This document shows, piece by piece, positions 42,949 to 43,099 of a DNA stretch of 43,099 nucleotides (positions are counted from its first letter, which is position 1; each line of letters starts with the position of its first letter). The stretch is from an uncultured Rhodobiaceae bacterium. GTDB lineage: Bacteria > Pseudomonadota > Alphaproteobacteria > Rhizobiales > TMED25. The notes beneath the pieces were generated by a model. It was given only the letters and a program-made list of their open reading frames with translations, was not told the DNA's origin and made no database searches. The stretch spans positions 1 through 43,099 of the forward strand of contig CAJWEW010000011.1 of NCBI GenBank assembly GCA_913030915.1, given 5' to 3'. The position numbers were made by a program, and so were the translations under genes.

Positions 42949-43099
42949 GGTAACTTATTTGCTGCAGTTAAGGTAATTCAAATAAGACATTAAATTCTAA
43001 GCTTTTATATTTACTACAGTCAAATTTTCACAGTTCACTTGTATATAAACAACCATTGATATTTATACGTATACTTTATTTGTCACGAAGATTAAGTTA
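42949..43099. other. Gene-free AT-rich right end
   Basis: 151 bases after the last stop. It holds only a weak six-pair stem (AATAAG/CTTATT, 42944-42959) that overlaps the stop codon and has no T run. I see no gene start, tRNA or clear terminator here. Confidence 0.6.

Noticed and set aside
42944-42959. Stem AATAAG-GTAA-CTTATT as terminator of the 455-residue gene.
   Set aside because: Only six AT-rich pairs, overlapping the stop codon, without a following T run.

Overview
The window looks like one contig from an AT-rich, gene-dense alphaproteobacterium, probably free-living and perhaps marine. The class call rests on several markers. They include the purB-purC-purS-purQ-purL-BolA-Grx4 run, the DUF3126 protein beside cysE, the NDUFS6-like zinc-finger protein beside an FAD monooxygenase, rlmE next to guaB, and a RibB with a degenerate GTP-cyclohydrolase-II-like tail. 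Habitat and finer taxonomy are inference. Genes are tightly packed: at least six convergent pairs meet within a few bases or overlap, and I saw no strong GC-rich intrinsic terminator.

Layout. 1-3030 (minus): a contig-edge ORF that begins as IMP dehydrogenase and switches in frame to a Gfo/Idh oxidoreductase tail, then rlmE, ribB and a D-amino-acid-transaminase-like gene. 3162-12241: accessory oxidative metabolism, with a two-subunit molybdenum hydroxylase (IorA/IorB type), an SDR, an M24 creatinase/prolidase-like hydrolase, a tandem dimeric alpha/beta-barrel protein, a NIPSNAP protein, a GMC oxidoreductase, a small exported protein and a luciferase-like monooxygenase. 12349-19730: a catabolic block made of a BKACE/TauD/hydroxyacid dehydrogenase/ketopantoate-reductase-like operon, a CMD-family protein, and a Gfo/Idh + amidohydrolase pair facing a second Gfo/Idh gene.

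19853-29407: housekeeping genes (nadK, thrS, yidD, an IscU-like scaffold, folE, hisI, DUF3126, cysE, the zinc-finger protein, an FAD monooxygenase, tRNA-Leu(UAA), gpt, a CinA-like protein, map). 29420-33993 (minus): a CO-dehydrogenase-like maturation and accessory operon (CoxG, 2Fe-2S subunit, FAD subunit, split XdhC, MoeA/MocA fusion) with no catalytic molybdopterin subunit. 34141-39904: purine biosynthesis plus BolA and Grx4. 39905-41460 (minus): rpsD and a TrmJ-type methyltransferase. 41581-42948: a 455-residue protein I do not recognise, behind a promoter with a perfect palindrome over its -10 box.

How it fits together: the MocA/XdhC genes would make and insert the cytosine-dinucleotide molybdenum cofactor needed by hydroxylases such as IorAB and by whatever large subunit partners the orphan CoxS/CoxM pair. 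The best leads for something new are the BKACE cassette, the two adjacent palindromes at 7765-7806 between a hydrolase/SDR operon and a barrel-protein/NIPSNAP operon, the Cox-like operon without its catalytic subunit, and the unknown 455-residue protein. The guaB chimera at the left edge is striking but most likely an assembly or contig-end artefact. No CRISPR array, insertion sequence, prophage or rRNA was seen, and no gene-free stretch exceeds 300 bases.
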